DNA of 64,000 nt from Combretum micranthum. Taxonomy: Eukaryota; Streptophyta; Magnoliopsida; Myrtales; Combretaceae. A model generated the notes under the pieces. The model did not search any database. It worked only from the letters and a program-made list of their open reading frames with translations, and had not been told where the DNA came from. Location: the NCBI GenBank assembly GCA_024138025.1, contig JAMXBD010000720.1:496001-560000 (forward strand), given 5' to 3'. Position numbers and translations under genes: made by a program. This document shows positions 1-10,607 of the stretch, in pieces. Positions within the stretch are counted from its first letter, which is position 1. Each line of letters starts with the position of its first letter.

Positions 1-1153
1 TTCTTGAAATCCAAACACAAATGTTGTTTTCCACTTGAATCCGTTGTGGAATTCGATATCAAATTAAAAAGTTAACTACTTTAGTGTTCTAAACCCTAAT
101 CTATCAAGGAGCTATGGAGAAAAAAGAGGAAAATCATGCCTAGGGTTTCTTTTTTTCAAAAGACAACAAGAGAAGTTTATATATGAAAAGTCCAGGGAAG
201 ATACGCTGGCACTCTATATTGGCGGTGTACTTTTGGATTTAACCGGCCTTCTTTTTAAAATTTGATTTTCAAGAGCATTTTTGAATGTACACTGGCTTCA
301 AAGCTGGCAGCCTTGAATCTCCAATAGCCGGTGTACATTGTAAAATCAATTCTAAAGCAAGATAGATGATAGCCTTTAGGTAGTGTTGATGTACAAAACT
401 TCATGGCGATTTTTGACCCTAATCTAATTGGAATTTGGAAAAACTTATAAAAAGAAAGTGGTAGATCTTTCTCTCATCTTTCTATAGGATCTTTAATCAT
501 ATCTAACGGACCTTGGATGAGAGAAACATATCAAATTTACTAAAACAGTGTTAATCTGCAAATCTTACTGATGTTCTGCACTTGCAGTGACCTCACGATG
601 ATTTCAACCTTCATTCTTTCATAATTAGCTAAAAGTCAAAACATGAAGATTGTATATATATCTCTTATCTTTCCATAGGAGTTTGAATCACATCAAAATA
701 AGATCATATGAGAGAGATATCTGCAATTTATCAAACTCTATAATTTTCCAAAACATGAACACCATCCCTGTAATAGCAGCAATTTCATGGCATATTTTGA
801 CACTGATGCATTCCGAATTCATTCACTCCCAAAACATGAAAATTGAAGATCTCTCTCGTAAGTTTCAATAGCATTTAAAATCATTCAATAGGAGCTCAGA
901 TGAGAGAGATATGTTGAATTTATCAAACATTGCCAAAACTATCATGATACTTGCATGGCCGGTCTTGCTTGATTTCTTTCCCAAATTTGCATGAAACTTC
1001 TCCCAATTGCTTGTATTTGTTGTTTAAGTCTTTAATGACCTAAAATAACAATTTAAGCATACCTAAGTACCGTTTCCATTCGATTTCTATAAAATCTATG
1101 ATAGATAAACATGATTTGATTATTGCAAAGTTGAGTAAAATATGACTTTATCA
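1..1153 (-). repeat. 3' LTR of Athila-1, partial
   Basis: This stretch aligns with 5589-6725 with scattered substitutions and small indels. The LTR begins on the minus strand at 1153 with TGATAAAGTC, directly next to the polypurine tract. A minus-strand TATA box (TATATAAA) lies at 176-183, and a long inverted repeat at 287-296 / 327-336 lies about 100 bp upstream of it. About 800 bp of this LTR should continue beyond the left edge, judging from the other copy. Confidence 0.85.
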
Positions 1154-1171
1154 ACTCCCCCACACTTGAAC
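1154..1171 (-). other. polypurine tract of Athila-1
   Basis: Read on the minus strand this is GTTCAAGTGTGGGGGAGT, immediately before the LTR start TGATAAAG. The same tract, with one change, precedes the 3' LTR of Athila-2 at 15933-15950. It is the expected primer for plus-strand DNA synthesis. Confidence 0.75.
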
Positions 1172-2752
1172 TTTTGCTTGTCCTCAAGCAAAATCATCAA
1201 GATCACAAGTGGAAATCTGTCATAGAATGTACAACATTTTATCATTCAAAACTCTAGCATCTTTTCTTTTGATAGCTATGACTTGCATTGCTAGTGCCTA
1301 CTGCTCAAACCAAACTAGGTACATGTAATTAGATTACTACAATCAAAATTTAGTAGCTAATCTAGATAAAACAAACTTTAAATCTAGTTTTAACAAAAGA
1401 ATCTTCTATCCAAAAGTAAATGAAAAGTCTAATAAGGAAAAACACCCATTTAAACTTCATTGGACATTTAGCAGATATATACTCTTAGCAACACATAATG
1501 AAAGCATATGGTATCCATTCCTTCCCTAGAATTTCTCCTTCTTTATTATAAGTCTCTTTGCATTTGGTTCTTTTGCATTCATTTTCTTTTTCTTTTCATA
1601 CAAGCATTTATTCTCTTTTTGGGAGGTTTTTGCCTCCATCTTTTTGTTTTTCAAAGTTCATGAATTGAACTTTTGCCTTTCCTCCCTTCTCGTTATAGTG
1701 AGTTCATTGAGTCGGCACATCCCATGCGCATCACCTAAGTGATTAGGTTTTAAAGTACCCCTAAGAACTCTTTCTCACTTTAACATTTAAGTTCAAATAT
1801 TCATAACTCAAATACTTGAGTCATCGGAGTAGAGGCTATGCTTATTTCTTTTTTTTTTTTAATGCAATAACAAATTCAAGACTTATTTTTGTAAAAAATC
1901 ACTAAGTGAAAAGTTTCTTCTACCTCTTTCACTAAGTGTTAAAATATTCTTAAAAGAGCACAAAGGTTATATACAAGCTAACTTTTTTCTAGAAGTAGAC
2001 CTGTTTATTTTTCACAAAAGGACTTGACCTACTCTCAAACTTCCAATTCTAAAGCTAAATACAAGGTAAGTTTGTTTCTTAAAGATTTCACTACTTAATT
2101 TTAACCAAGTATTCTAATCACAACAGTAGGTGAGTAAAGCACTTAACAAGTCAATTTACATTCTTTACATAGATGTTTTTCAACAATTTTTGTACAATCT
2201 CAAGATTTCATACAATTTTGGCCTCAAATTGCCATATAATACTTAAGGACAAAAACTTCAAAGTGTGGGTACATCCATTCAATTTAGATGCAAATGTCAC
2301 ATGTAAAAATTCAGCAATTTAACAAAATCCAAACATCACAGCAGTCATACTCAACTCCATTCTCCAATTCTCCCTTTATTATCCCTTCCCCCACACTTAA
2401 AATAAACAGTGACCTCACTGTTCCTAATTAGCTCAACAACAGGAAAGAAATAAAGAATTAAGACAAAAGAATGGGTACTTCCCAGGTTTTTAAAATAGAT
2501 GCATGTGTGAGTTCCAATCGGTACAGCTAAAGAGAAGTTCTCCAATTAAGTCCATCTTGTGTATTCATCTTTTTTTGTCTACAATTCATATGCATTAGCT
2601 CTGTTTTCATCTTATCTGCACAATAGGGCACACTATCAAAGCAAAGAAAAACAAAAAGAAAAAGAAAAAGAAATTAATAGATAGATAATAGTGGGTTGCC
2701 TCCCATTCAACGCTTGTTTTATAATCTCAACCTGACTTTCTGACTTTTTTCT
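1172..2752 (-). other. 3' non-coding region of Athila-1
   Basis: No coding sequence was recognised. The region is collinear with the 3' untranslated part of Athila-2: the AGTGTGGGGGAAGGGATA block near 2380-2400 matches 14663-14680, and 1500-1930 matches 15170-15620 (reverse complement). The GGGTTGCCTCCCATTCAACG block near 2693-2713 corresponds to 7750-7785 of Athila-2, just after integrase. The third ORF and pol present in Athila-2 are missing here, so this region is a deletion-joined remnant. Confidence 0.6.
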
Positions 2753-3442
2753 TCAAGGAGGTTCAAAATCACTAGTCTTCTTATCCTTCCTTTTCTTCCA
2801 TGAATCTACTCTTGTACTTTTAGTTGTGTCAGCTTTGGTGGATTTATTTTTTTTTTTTTTTTCAATCTCTTCATGATATTCACATTCAATCTTATTTCCA
2901 ATCCTCAACACCATCTTGCTATTCTTCACATCTATGACAGCTCCAGCAGTGGCCATGAATGGGCGGCCAAGTATGAAGAGAATCTCTGGATCTTTTTCCA
3001 TATCTAGTACCACAAAGTCCACTGGAAAAATGAACTTGTCAACTTTCAAAAGCACATCTTCAATTACCCCTCTTGGTCTTTTAATGAAGCGATCAACCAA
3101 TTGAATTGTCATCTCAGTCTTCTTGATTGTATCCCCTAATCCTAATTTATTTGCCATAGAGAAAGGAATCAAATTTATACTTGCACTTAAATCACAAAAT
3201 GCATTTTTAAATTGAGCATCTCCAATAGTGCAATCCACTGTGAATTTTCCTGGATCATTTAACTTTAGGGGCAATGCATCCTTCAAAGCTTCAGTACAAG
3301 CCTGAGACAACACGACTGTCTCTCTCCTATTCATCCTCCTTTTTTTGCTCATGACTTCTTTCAAAAATCTTCTATACTGAGGTGATTCTTCTAAAATTTC
3401 AGTCAAGGGAATATTGACTTCAAGCTTCTTAAAATCCTCCAA
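2753..3442 (-). pseudogene. Athila/Tat-type retrotransposon aspartic protease (pol N-terminal part)
   Basis: The 229-residue reading begins in the gag-protease linker (EVNIPLTEILEESPQYRRFLK), typical of this family. The protease domain follows at about residues 65-175. The active-site segment reads FCDLSASINLIPFSMANKLG; related plant elements have DLGAS, so the active-site glycine is replaced by serine here. The C-terminal flap and ILGRPFMATAGAVIDV segment are well kept. The chain ends in a lysine-rich tail and a stop rather than continuing into reverse transcriptase. It overlaps the end of the gag reading in another frame. The enzyme would have cleaved the Gag-Pol polyprotein in the particle. 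Identity as family protease is secure; activity is doubtful because of the Gly-to-Ser change and the loss of the rest of pol. Confidence 0.8.
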
Positions 3443-4554
3443 GAATCTCTCAAAATCTGCATCATCTTTTCTCTTTCTTGATCTTTTGGAAAAGGAACCG
3501 ATGGCACATTTGATCTGATAGTAGGTTCAATGACTATAGGAGTGTACTCTTGTTGTACCACATCTTCCATATGAGTTGATGTAGAAGCCAAAGTTTCTTG
3601 TTTCTCAACCGGCTTGCTTATATCTGCTTTAATCTCATCTGCATGCTCAATTAGGGTAGAGGGCTTTTCAAGATCTGCAATCTGTTGTCCTAATTTTTCA
3701 AACCCCTCTATGGTAAGATTTGCAAGCTCCTCAATTGCTAATTCCCAAGCTAGCTTGTCTTCTTTTGTTTCAACCTCAATTGCCACTAGAGAATTGCTGT
3801 CCATTTTCTCTGTACTTGACACAACTGTTTCTACTTTCTCTTTTTCTTGCCTTTGATTGTCAACTGGGATTTCTTCATTCTTTCCATCATAAGGAAGCTC
3901 CCAATCTGCACTTGAGTTAGCAAATTTAAAAATAAATGAAATCAATTTAGTCAAATTTGCTACATGAGTCTCCAATTTCTTAATAATTGCTTGTTATTTC
4001 TCAAACTTTTCTTCCCATTTGTTCTCTAAACCTCCCACAATCTCTTCAAAACTTTTCTCTTTATTTGGATCTGGAACTATGGGTATAGAAGAAGAATTGA
4101 CAACTGTCTCTTGCCTTGGAGTCTCACTAGTGTGGTGATAATCTTGATTTGTCATGCTGGAATCACATTCTTGCATACCACCCTGATATTGAGGGTTATC
4201 ATATGAATAGCCATACCATGAACATACCACTGGAGTAGAATTGTATGGATCGGTGTCTTGGCTTCCTAAAAATCCATCAATCTTTACAAATGCCAATTCT
4301 GGTGACATAAATGATAAGTTCCCTCCAGTAGCTAAATCTATCATCATCTTACCATAATCATCTATGCCATTAAGGAAAAAATTCAGATGAGTCCAAGTAG
4401 GTGAATTATGATAAGGGCATTAGCTCATCAAATGGCGGAATCGTCCCCAAGCAATTGTCAAAAGCTCTCCATCATATTGCCTAAATGAATATAATTCTGA
4501 TATGATCTCTGAAGTACATCAATATGGGAAAATTGGTGCTCCTTGATTATCCAT
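3403..4554 (-). pseudogene. Athila-1 gag, degraded
   Basis: A plausible start is the ATG at 4552-4554 (MDNQGAPIF), about 190 bp downstream of the primer-binding site on the minus strand. The reading shows the Gag capsid pattern (the LTIAWGRFRHL and NFFLNGIDDYGKMMIDLATGG segments) and then a hydrophilic, acidic C-terminal part (the AIEELANLTIEGFEKLGQQI segment). Stops interrupt it, for example after PIFPY, after RHLMS and near 3992. The reading from 3975 to 3403 is open for 190 residues and ends near the protease start. Gag would form the particle shell and bind RNA, but no zinc knuckle was seen. Coding drift and stops make this a pseudogene. Confidence 0.7.
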
Positions 4555-4746
4555 CTCTTATTCTTCAAGCACCTGAAAAGAGAAAAAGAAAAACTGAGTA
4601 AATTGTACAAAAAAAAAATTCAAAGAATAGTATATGCAAATGAAGAAGAAAGCAGTTTTTTTTTTATATTTTGCAATTTTTTTTTTCTATTTTTCCAATT
4701 AAAGCCTAGTCACAAAAGTCCTGAAAATTGAAAGTAGCACTGATCA
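4543..4746 (-). other. Athila-1 5' leader between primer-binding site and gag
   Basis: About 190 bp of A/T-rich sequence with homopolymer runs separate the primer-binding site from the candidate gag start. No other feature was seen. An open frame on the opposite strand here is low-complexity and not credible. Confidence 0.4.
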
Positions 4747-4765
4747 CTCCCCAGCAACGGTGCCA
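4747..4765 (-). other. primer-binding site of Athila-1
   Basis: On the minus strand the sequence is TGGCACCGTTGCTGGGGAG, two changes away from the TGGCGCCGTTGCCGGGGA form widely seen in Athila/Tat elements and attributed to tRNA-Asp priming. It lies just inside the 5' LTR end, at the expected place for minus-strand DNA synthesis. The same site in Athila-3 is at 49719-49737. Confidence 0.85.
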
Positions 4766-4767
4766 AA

Positions 4768-6725
4768 ATACTTATCACGCTTTTTCTATATATGCTTTTT
4801 AAAAATCTTTTTAATTATATTCAATTTCCTTTAAATGAGCAGATCTTTAACCGATAGGGTATCGGGTTCGTGTACAGTAATAAAATTTCGGTAATACCGA
4901 GTCGAATCCATAAGTGAGGACTAGCTATCAATATATCAATCCAAATTCATAGCTAGACAAATCAAACTTTGTTTCTCTTTTTTTTTTAGATTTTCTTTTA
5001 ATATAAATAAACTACTAAAAATCTTGGATTTCCGTACCTCAAATAAAATTAGGTTTAGAGCCAATCAAGTCTGGAAATAAATTGAATGTCTGCTATTGAA
5101 CCAAAAATGCACTTGTCAATCCAAATCATCAATGGGTTCAGTTTTTCGAGAATGAAGAACAAGATAACAATTCCTTTTCCCAAAGTGAACCATTACCCTA
5201 AAATTACCAATCAATGTTCCCTATCCCTAGGAAAGTGTTAATTGACAATTCTTTTCTAATTCACCAAACCCTAATAGAATTACAACCCATATCCCTATGT
5301 GAAATGCAATCCTAATTAAATAATCACAAAATTGATTAGAATAGAATTTCTCAATTACAATCCTAATCATTCATGAATTCCATATTAAAGCCAAAATTGC
5401 ATGATTTGTGAAATAACATTGATAATCCGAATATGAACAAGTAATCAATCAACAAAAGGAATCATCAATCATATAATCCAAATAAAAGACTTAAAATCAA
5501 TTTAAGAACACAAGAAATCAAGCATCAAACAACATCCAATAAGAGGATATAAGAAAAAGAACAAAATAACCTTGTTAATGGAATCCTGTTCTTGAAATCC
5601 AAACACAAATGTTGTTTTCCACTTGAATCCGGTGTGGAATCCGATATCAAATTAAAAAGTTAACTACTTTAGTATTCTAAACCCTAATATATCAAGGAGC
5701 TATGGAGGAAAAAGAGGAAAATTGTGCCTAGGGTTTCTTTTTTTCAAAAGATATAACAAGAGAAGTTTATATATGAAAAGTTGTAGGGAAGATACGTTGG
5801 CACTCTACACCGGCGGTGTACTTTTAGATCTAACCGGCCTTCTTTTTAAAACAATGATTTTCGAGAGAATTTTTGAATGTATACCGGCTTCAAAGCTAGC
5901 AGGCTTGAATCTCCAGTAGTCGGTGTACATTGTAAAATCAATTCCGAAGCAAGATAGATGACAGCCTTTAAGCAGTGTTGATGTGCAGAAACTTCATGGC
6001 GATTTTTGATCCTAATTCAATTGGAATTTGAAAAACTTATAAAATGAAAGTATAGATCTTTCTCTCCTCTTTCTATAAAAAGCACCTCGGATGAGAGAAA
6101 CATATCAAATTTACAAAAATAGTGTTAATTTGCAAATCTTACTGATGTTCTGCACTTGCAGTGACTTTAAGACGATTTTCAACCTTCATTCTTTCATAAT
6201 TAGCAAAAACTCAAAACATAAAGATTGTATATATATCTTTTATCTTTCCATAGGAGGTTGAATCATGTCAAAAGAAGATCATATGAGAGAGATATCTGCA
6301 ATTTATCAAACTCTATCATTTTCCAAAACATGAACACCATCACTGTAATAGCAGCAATTTCATGGCATATTTTGACGCTAATGCATTCGAATTCATTCAC
6401 TCCCAAAACATGAAAATTGAAGATCTCTCTCAAGTTTCAGTAGCATTTGAAATCATCTCAATAGGAGCTCGGATGAGAGAGATATGTTAAATTTACGAAA
6501 CATTGCCAAAACTATCATGATACTTGCATGGCCGGCCTTGCTTGATTTCTTTCCCAAATTTGCATGAAACTTCTCCCAATTGCTTGTATTTGTTGTTTAA
6601 GTCCTTAATGACCTAAAATAACAATTTAAGTATACTTAAGTACCGTTTCATTCGATTTCTATAAAATCTATAATAGATAAACATGATTTGATTATTGCAA
6701 AGTTGAGTAAAATATGACTTTATCA
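4768..6725 (-). repeat. 5' LTR of Athila-1 (about 1.95 kb)
   Basis: The LTR starts at 6725 (minus strand, TGATAAAGTC) and runs to the primer-binding site; the exact 3' end near 4768-4772 lacks an obvious CA. Its first 1137 bases match 1-1153. A minus-strand TATATAAA lies at about 5767-5774, preceded by the perfect inverted repeat TACACCG-g-CGGTGTA near 5806-5820. The right edge joins directly to the integrase remnant of Athila-2. Confidence 0.8.
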
Positions 6726-7620
6726 TGATTGTAGGAAATACATAATGTCATGTGCTCAATGCTAAAGGATCAGAAATATTTCAAAAAGACATGAATTACC
6801 ACAAAATAACATTCCGGTAATTAAACTTTTTGATGTATGTGGAATTGACTTCATGAGTCCTTTTCCCTCATCTTTTTCAAACAAATATATAGTTGTGACA
6901 GTAGATTATGTTTCAAAATGGGTTGAAGCTATTGCTTTACAAACAAATGAAGCCCGAGTAGTTTTAAAATTTTTGAAAAAGAATATTTTTACCAAATTTA
7001 GGGTACCTAGAGCTCTCATTAGTGATGGGGGGTCACACTTTGTAACAAGCAATTTGAAAAACTTTTGTCAAAATATGGTGTTACACACAAAATTGCTACC
7101 CCCTATCATCCGTAAACCAAATGTACAAGTTAAGGTATCCAATAAGGAGATCAAAGAATTTTGGAGAAAATTGTCAATGCATCTAGAAAAGATTGGTCTT
7201 CAAAATTAGATGATGCATTGTGGGCTTATAGAACCGCTTTTAAAAACCCTACTGGAATGTCCCTATATATGATTGTTTTTGGTAAATCATGTCATCTTCC
7301 TGTAGAACTTGAGCACAAGGCATATTGGGCCATAAGATTCCTTCATTTTGACGAAAAAGCTATAGGTGAGAAAAGATTGCTTCAATTGGGTGAATGGAGG
7401 GATGAAGCTTATGAGAACGCTCGTATCTACAAAGAACGAGCAAAGAAATAGCATGATAGGAACATTATCAAGCGAGAGTTTTTGCCTGGACAAAAAGTTT
7501 TATTTTATAACTCTCGCTTGAAGTTGTTTCTAGGAAAGTTAAGGTCAGGATGGTCAGGACATTTGAGATTGCCAATGTTTTTCCCTACAGTGCAATGGAA
7601 TTGAAAATTGATAATAATCG
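6726..7620 (+). pseudogene. Athila-2 integrase, C-terminal two thirds
   Basis: The fragment opens with the end of the zinc-binding domain (a CAQC pair near 6750). The catalytic core follows: [13 protein letters not shown] carries the first catalytic Asp, and [18 protein letters not shown] carries the second. The third acidic residue should lie near 7100-7130, where the expected HPQTNGQ-type segment is degraded ([18 protein letters not shown]). The reading then shifts frame near 7190-7210 and continues as [20 protein letters not shown] and [21 protein letters not shown] stop at 7449 and a C-terminal KREFLPGQKVLFYNSRLKL segment follow. The enzyme would insert element cDNA into the host chromosome. 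Frameshift and stops make it inactive. Confidence 0.85.
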
Positions 7621-8126
7621 AACTTTTAGGTGAATGGGCATTTGCTCAAACACTATTTTGAGGGGGAAAATCATGATAGTGCTACCATTGTCATGAATCT
7701 TAAGGAACCAAGAAAAGAATTAGGAAAGTCGGACTAAATGACTCTAAACTAAGCGCTTCTTGGGAGGTAACCCATGTCTAACTTAATAGTAGTATTTTTG
7801 TTTTATCTTTGCTAACTTAGTGTTTAGTATGTATAGATCAAGCAAAAAGGAAATTGAGCTTTTAACTGACAAGGAGATTCAATTTCAAAGAAAATGAGGA
7901 GCAATTTGGTTTAATTAGAAAGGCTCTAAGGAAATGCAAGGTAAGTATTCTAATTCTTAGAGTACTAAATTTTACTAATAGAGCTATATTATAATTTTTT
8001 AGAGAGAAATATGCACAAAAAAAGATAAATGCTAAAAGTAGGCACATGGATATTCAAAGCCAATGGCTTAAAGCCAACGTTTGATGTCAATGCCAAAATC
8101 ATGGGAACACTAGCTCGATACTCATA
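7621..8126 (+). other. Athila-2 region after pol
   Basis: Non-coding. It contains the AAGCGCTTCTTGGGAGGTAA block at about 7759-7778, which in Athila-type elements follows pol, and otherwise A/T-rich sequence with stops in all frames. Its counterpart in Athila-1 is near 2690-2715 on the minus strand. Confidence 0.5.
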
Positions 8127-8442
8127 TACACCGCTAGTGTTTAGGTGGTGTAAAAGTCAATATCAGGACTTTTGAATGGAAATGAATGCTGGCGTTCGAG
8201 CTTTCAATGCCACCAGCATTAAAGTCGGCATAGACATATATGCCGACAGTATATTTGCTCTCGGAAAGAATTAAAATTTTGATACATCGGCTCGATAATT
8301 TTGTCGGTGTATGTCTTGCAATTCATTTTTTTAACAGTTTGCTTCTCTCTCTCTTTCATTCTCCTCTCTACTTCACTCTCATTCTCTCAACACTCCCTTA
8401 CTGTCTCTCTCTCGACACTACGATACTTTTGGCTCTCATTAA
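8127..8442 (+). promoter_or_regulatory. possible internal promoter and leader of the Athila-2 third ORF
   Basis: Four hairpin-forming inverted repeats lie in a row: TACACC/GGTGTA (8127/8147), AATGCTGG/CCAGCATT (8185/8213), GTCGGCAT/ATGCCGAC (8224/8240) and ATACATCGGC/GTCGGTGTAT (8282/8303, with G-U wobbles). They are followed by a pyrimidine-rich CT stretch (8341-8430), like a plant core-promoter Y patch or leader, and then a GTAAGT donor at 8443. Similar hairpin clusters lie upstream of the TATA boxes in the Athila LTRs. No clear TATA box was seen here, so the promoter role is inferred. Confidence 0.4.
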
Positions 8443-9308
8443 GTAAGTTAATTTCTACCCTAATCTTTTTTTTTTTTTGCTCGTTTGATCGAATGTTATT
8501 GTTCAAATTCTTAATTAATTGCTGAAAATTGTGGAGATGAGGTTGTTTTGCTATGAATTCTAGAAAATAGGGTTTGGATTCGAATTTGGATTGGGTAGAA
8601 TTAGGCTGGTTGTTTGGATGAATTTTGAAGTTGGATTGATATTTATTGTCACATATATGAAATTGAGTTACTAAGGAGTTGAATTTGATCCCAATTAGTG
8701 TAATGAGAGTTCCCAAGGTTTGGATTCGGAAATTTGGATTTGAACAAGGAAAATTGGGGCTTTTGTGTTTTAAGAAAAATTGACTGAATAAGATTGATTT
8801 TGATGCTGTGATTTAGCTCCAATCAGTTTAATTTGCCAATTTGGACTTAGGAATTCGAAATTGTGCAAATTTTGAAGATTAAATAGGTTTTAGAAGTGTT
8901 TGAAAAAGCTTTTGATGAATTGTTTTGAAAATCATAACTTTACACTTCTCCTAGTGAATTTTGAATTTCTAACGTTCAATTCTAAGTTGGCTAGCCTAGG
9001 TTGCTAGCTTTGATTCCACTTTGCAAGTGTAGATCTATCAACACCAATTTCATGTCATGTGTGCCATTATTTGATATGTCTAGGATTCCAGATTTGTTTA
9101 AACTCATGTTGTGACATGTATTAGGCATATATTTGTTTCAACCCAATTGCCTGGGCTTATTAGGATTAGAATTGTGCTAAGCGTTATTCTTAAATGTTAT
9201 GAAATGATCCATTAGACTTAGGATTTAACTCAAACACAATTATGATATTGATATGTTGTGAGTAGTGAATTCCTTTTACAATTATGATTAAGATTGATAT
9301 TTTTGTAG
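8443..9308 (+). other. putative intron before the Athila-2 third ORF
   Basis: A good plant donor (GTAAGTTAAT at 8443) and a T-rich acceptor (TTTTTGTAG ending at 9308) bracket 866 bp of T-rich sequence with no coding potential. The acceptor falls two bases before the ATG at 9311, which opens the ATHILA ORF. This would place the ORF directly behind a spliced leader. There is no transcript evidence here, so it is a prediction from the two sites, base composition and position. Confidence 0.4.
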
Positions 9309-9310
9309 GA

Positions 9311-9599
9311 ATGGCATCTAAGCAAAAGAAGCAAAAGACTGTTGAAGCTTCTTCATCTGACTCACAGACTAGAAATATTCTTTCTAGTCAATAGTATGCC
9401 AGGATAGGAAGAAAAGATTGATGAAGATGGACTTCATGAATAGTCAATATTTGGATTGGTGTCTATTAGAGGAATATGAGATTCATGAAACTATCCATAA
9501 TTTAATCCAAGCTAGAGCATGGAGTAGACTTTTTGAGTTGAGAGAACCAACTTATAAGAATTTAAAAATTGAGTTTCTCTCGACCTTAAATATACACCC
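9311..9599 (+). pseudogene. ATHILA-type third ORF, 5' part, interrupted by LTR-A
   Basis: The start MASKQKKQKTVEASSSDSQT at 9311 is followed by an in-frame stop near 9391 and a frame change. From 9418 the reading gives LIQARAWSRLFELREPTYKN and KIEFLSTL, the best-conserved motif of the ATHILA ORF family, whose molecular function is not established and which has been compared with env because it lies after pol. LTR-A cuts the reading at 9599. The sequence resumes at 13310 in the same frame if one TSD copy is removed, so the LTR entered a reading that was still collinear at this point. Confidence 0.75.
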
Positions 9600-10442
9600 T
9601 GCAAACCCCTGTTTTCCTAAGCCTTAATCTTAAGCCGGAAAGTCTACCGGAACCTTAAGTCAACGGATCTTGAGTAAAACCCTACAGTTTAGTTCCTGCA
9701 AACCCAAGTTCGTAAATCGAGGAGTCGAAAAATAATTAAAGTGTTTAGAATAGTCCGTAATAATATTTGATTTATTAAAAATATCAGATTGGTTTATTTT
9801 CGGCTTATTTCGAACCCGTTTGGATACTGCTTTGGAAAGCGTGTCCCGGGGCTCGAAAAATTAAAAATATATCTTTAATATTTTTAGACTCGTATTTTTA
9901 TAAGGATGTCAAAAATATCAAGTTTATAATTTTTCGGATTTTAAAAATATCAGTTATAGCTCATATAGGCTTATTTTACTCTTACCGGTAACTAAATTGT
10001 TAAATTTCCAAAAATAATTTATTTGATTATTTTATTTAAATCTTAAAAATTCTGCCACTTAAATAAAAATATTTTTCTTAATTTATTTTATATATTTTCT
10101 TAGTCAAAAAGCCACTTTATTAACCCATACCTTAAGTACACATCTATTATCATTACTACACATTATTATGTCTTCTTTTGCTTTTTCTTACACTCCTCTT
10201 CCCCAAAATGGCAGCTGACCATTCCCCATAAATTAGCCACTTTTCATTATTTTTAATTAATTATTTGATATTTTAAAAGTTCCTTTTAGTTAGGAATGGA
10301 AGCTACAAGTTACACTTTCAAAATTACAATTTCAACTCAACTAAACCACCCCCTTACACCACTCAAAAATCACGTCAGCCCCTCTCCTTTGTGCAGCTGC
10401 ATGTTTATTTTTTTTTTAATTTATTTAACACACTTTCCATTC

Positions 10443-10607
10443 TATTTAAACATCTCATTCCTACTCTCTTTCATCTTTACAAACCTACATTTTTCCTCTT
10501 TCTTTTTCCCTTTCTTTTCTCTTCTTCTTGGCTTGTCTTCTTAATAAACAAGCTGCCCCCATTTTCATTTCACACTCCCACATATTTTTCTTGCAAATAT
10601 TTAAGGT
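10443..10607 (+). promoter_or_regulatory. LTR-A TATA box and leader ending in a splice-donor-like AAGGTAAT
   Basis: TATTTAAA lies at 10443-10450, followed by a pyrimidine-rich leader and AAGGTAAT with the GT at 10606. The same TATA-leader-GGTAA arrangement occurs in every other copy that covers this region. A transcription start about 30 bp after the TATA box is expected, and use of the donor is inferred. Confidence 0.55.

Larger units (their letters stand above)
1..6725 (-). mobile_element. Athila-1: non-autonomous Ty3/gypsy element (Athila/Tat-type), 3' LTR cut by window edge
   Basis: The sequence from base 1 to 1153 recurs at 5589-6725, giving two direct LTR copies. Between them, on the minus strand, lie in order a primer-binding site (4747-4765), gag, an aspartic protease, and a polypurine tract (1154-1171). 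Reverse transcriptase, RNase H and integrase are absent: the protease is followed directly by the sequence that follows integrase in Athila-2 (the GGGAGGCAACCCA-type motif at about 2692-2715). The element is therefore an internally deleted derivative. It sits inside the integrase region of Athila-2, whose reading resumes at 6726. The left boundary and its target-site duplication are outside the window. Confidence 0.85.

Noticed and set aside
8240..8525. overlapping Leu/Ser/Phe-rich frames
   Set aside because: Translation of the CT-rich leader-like stretch; better explained as untranslated sequence.
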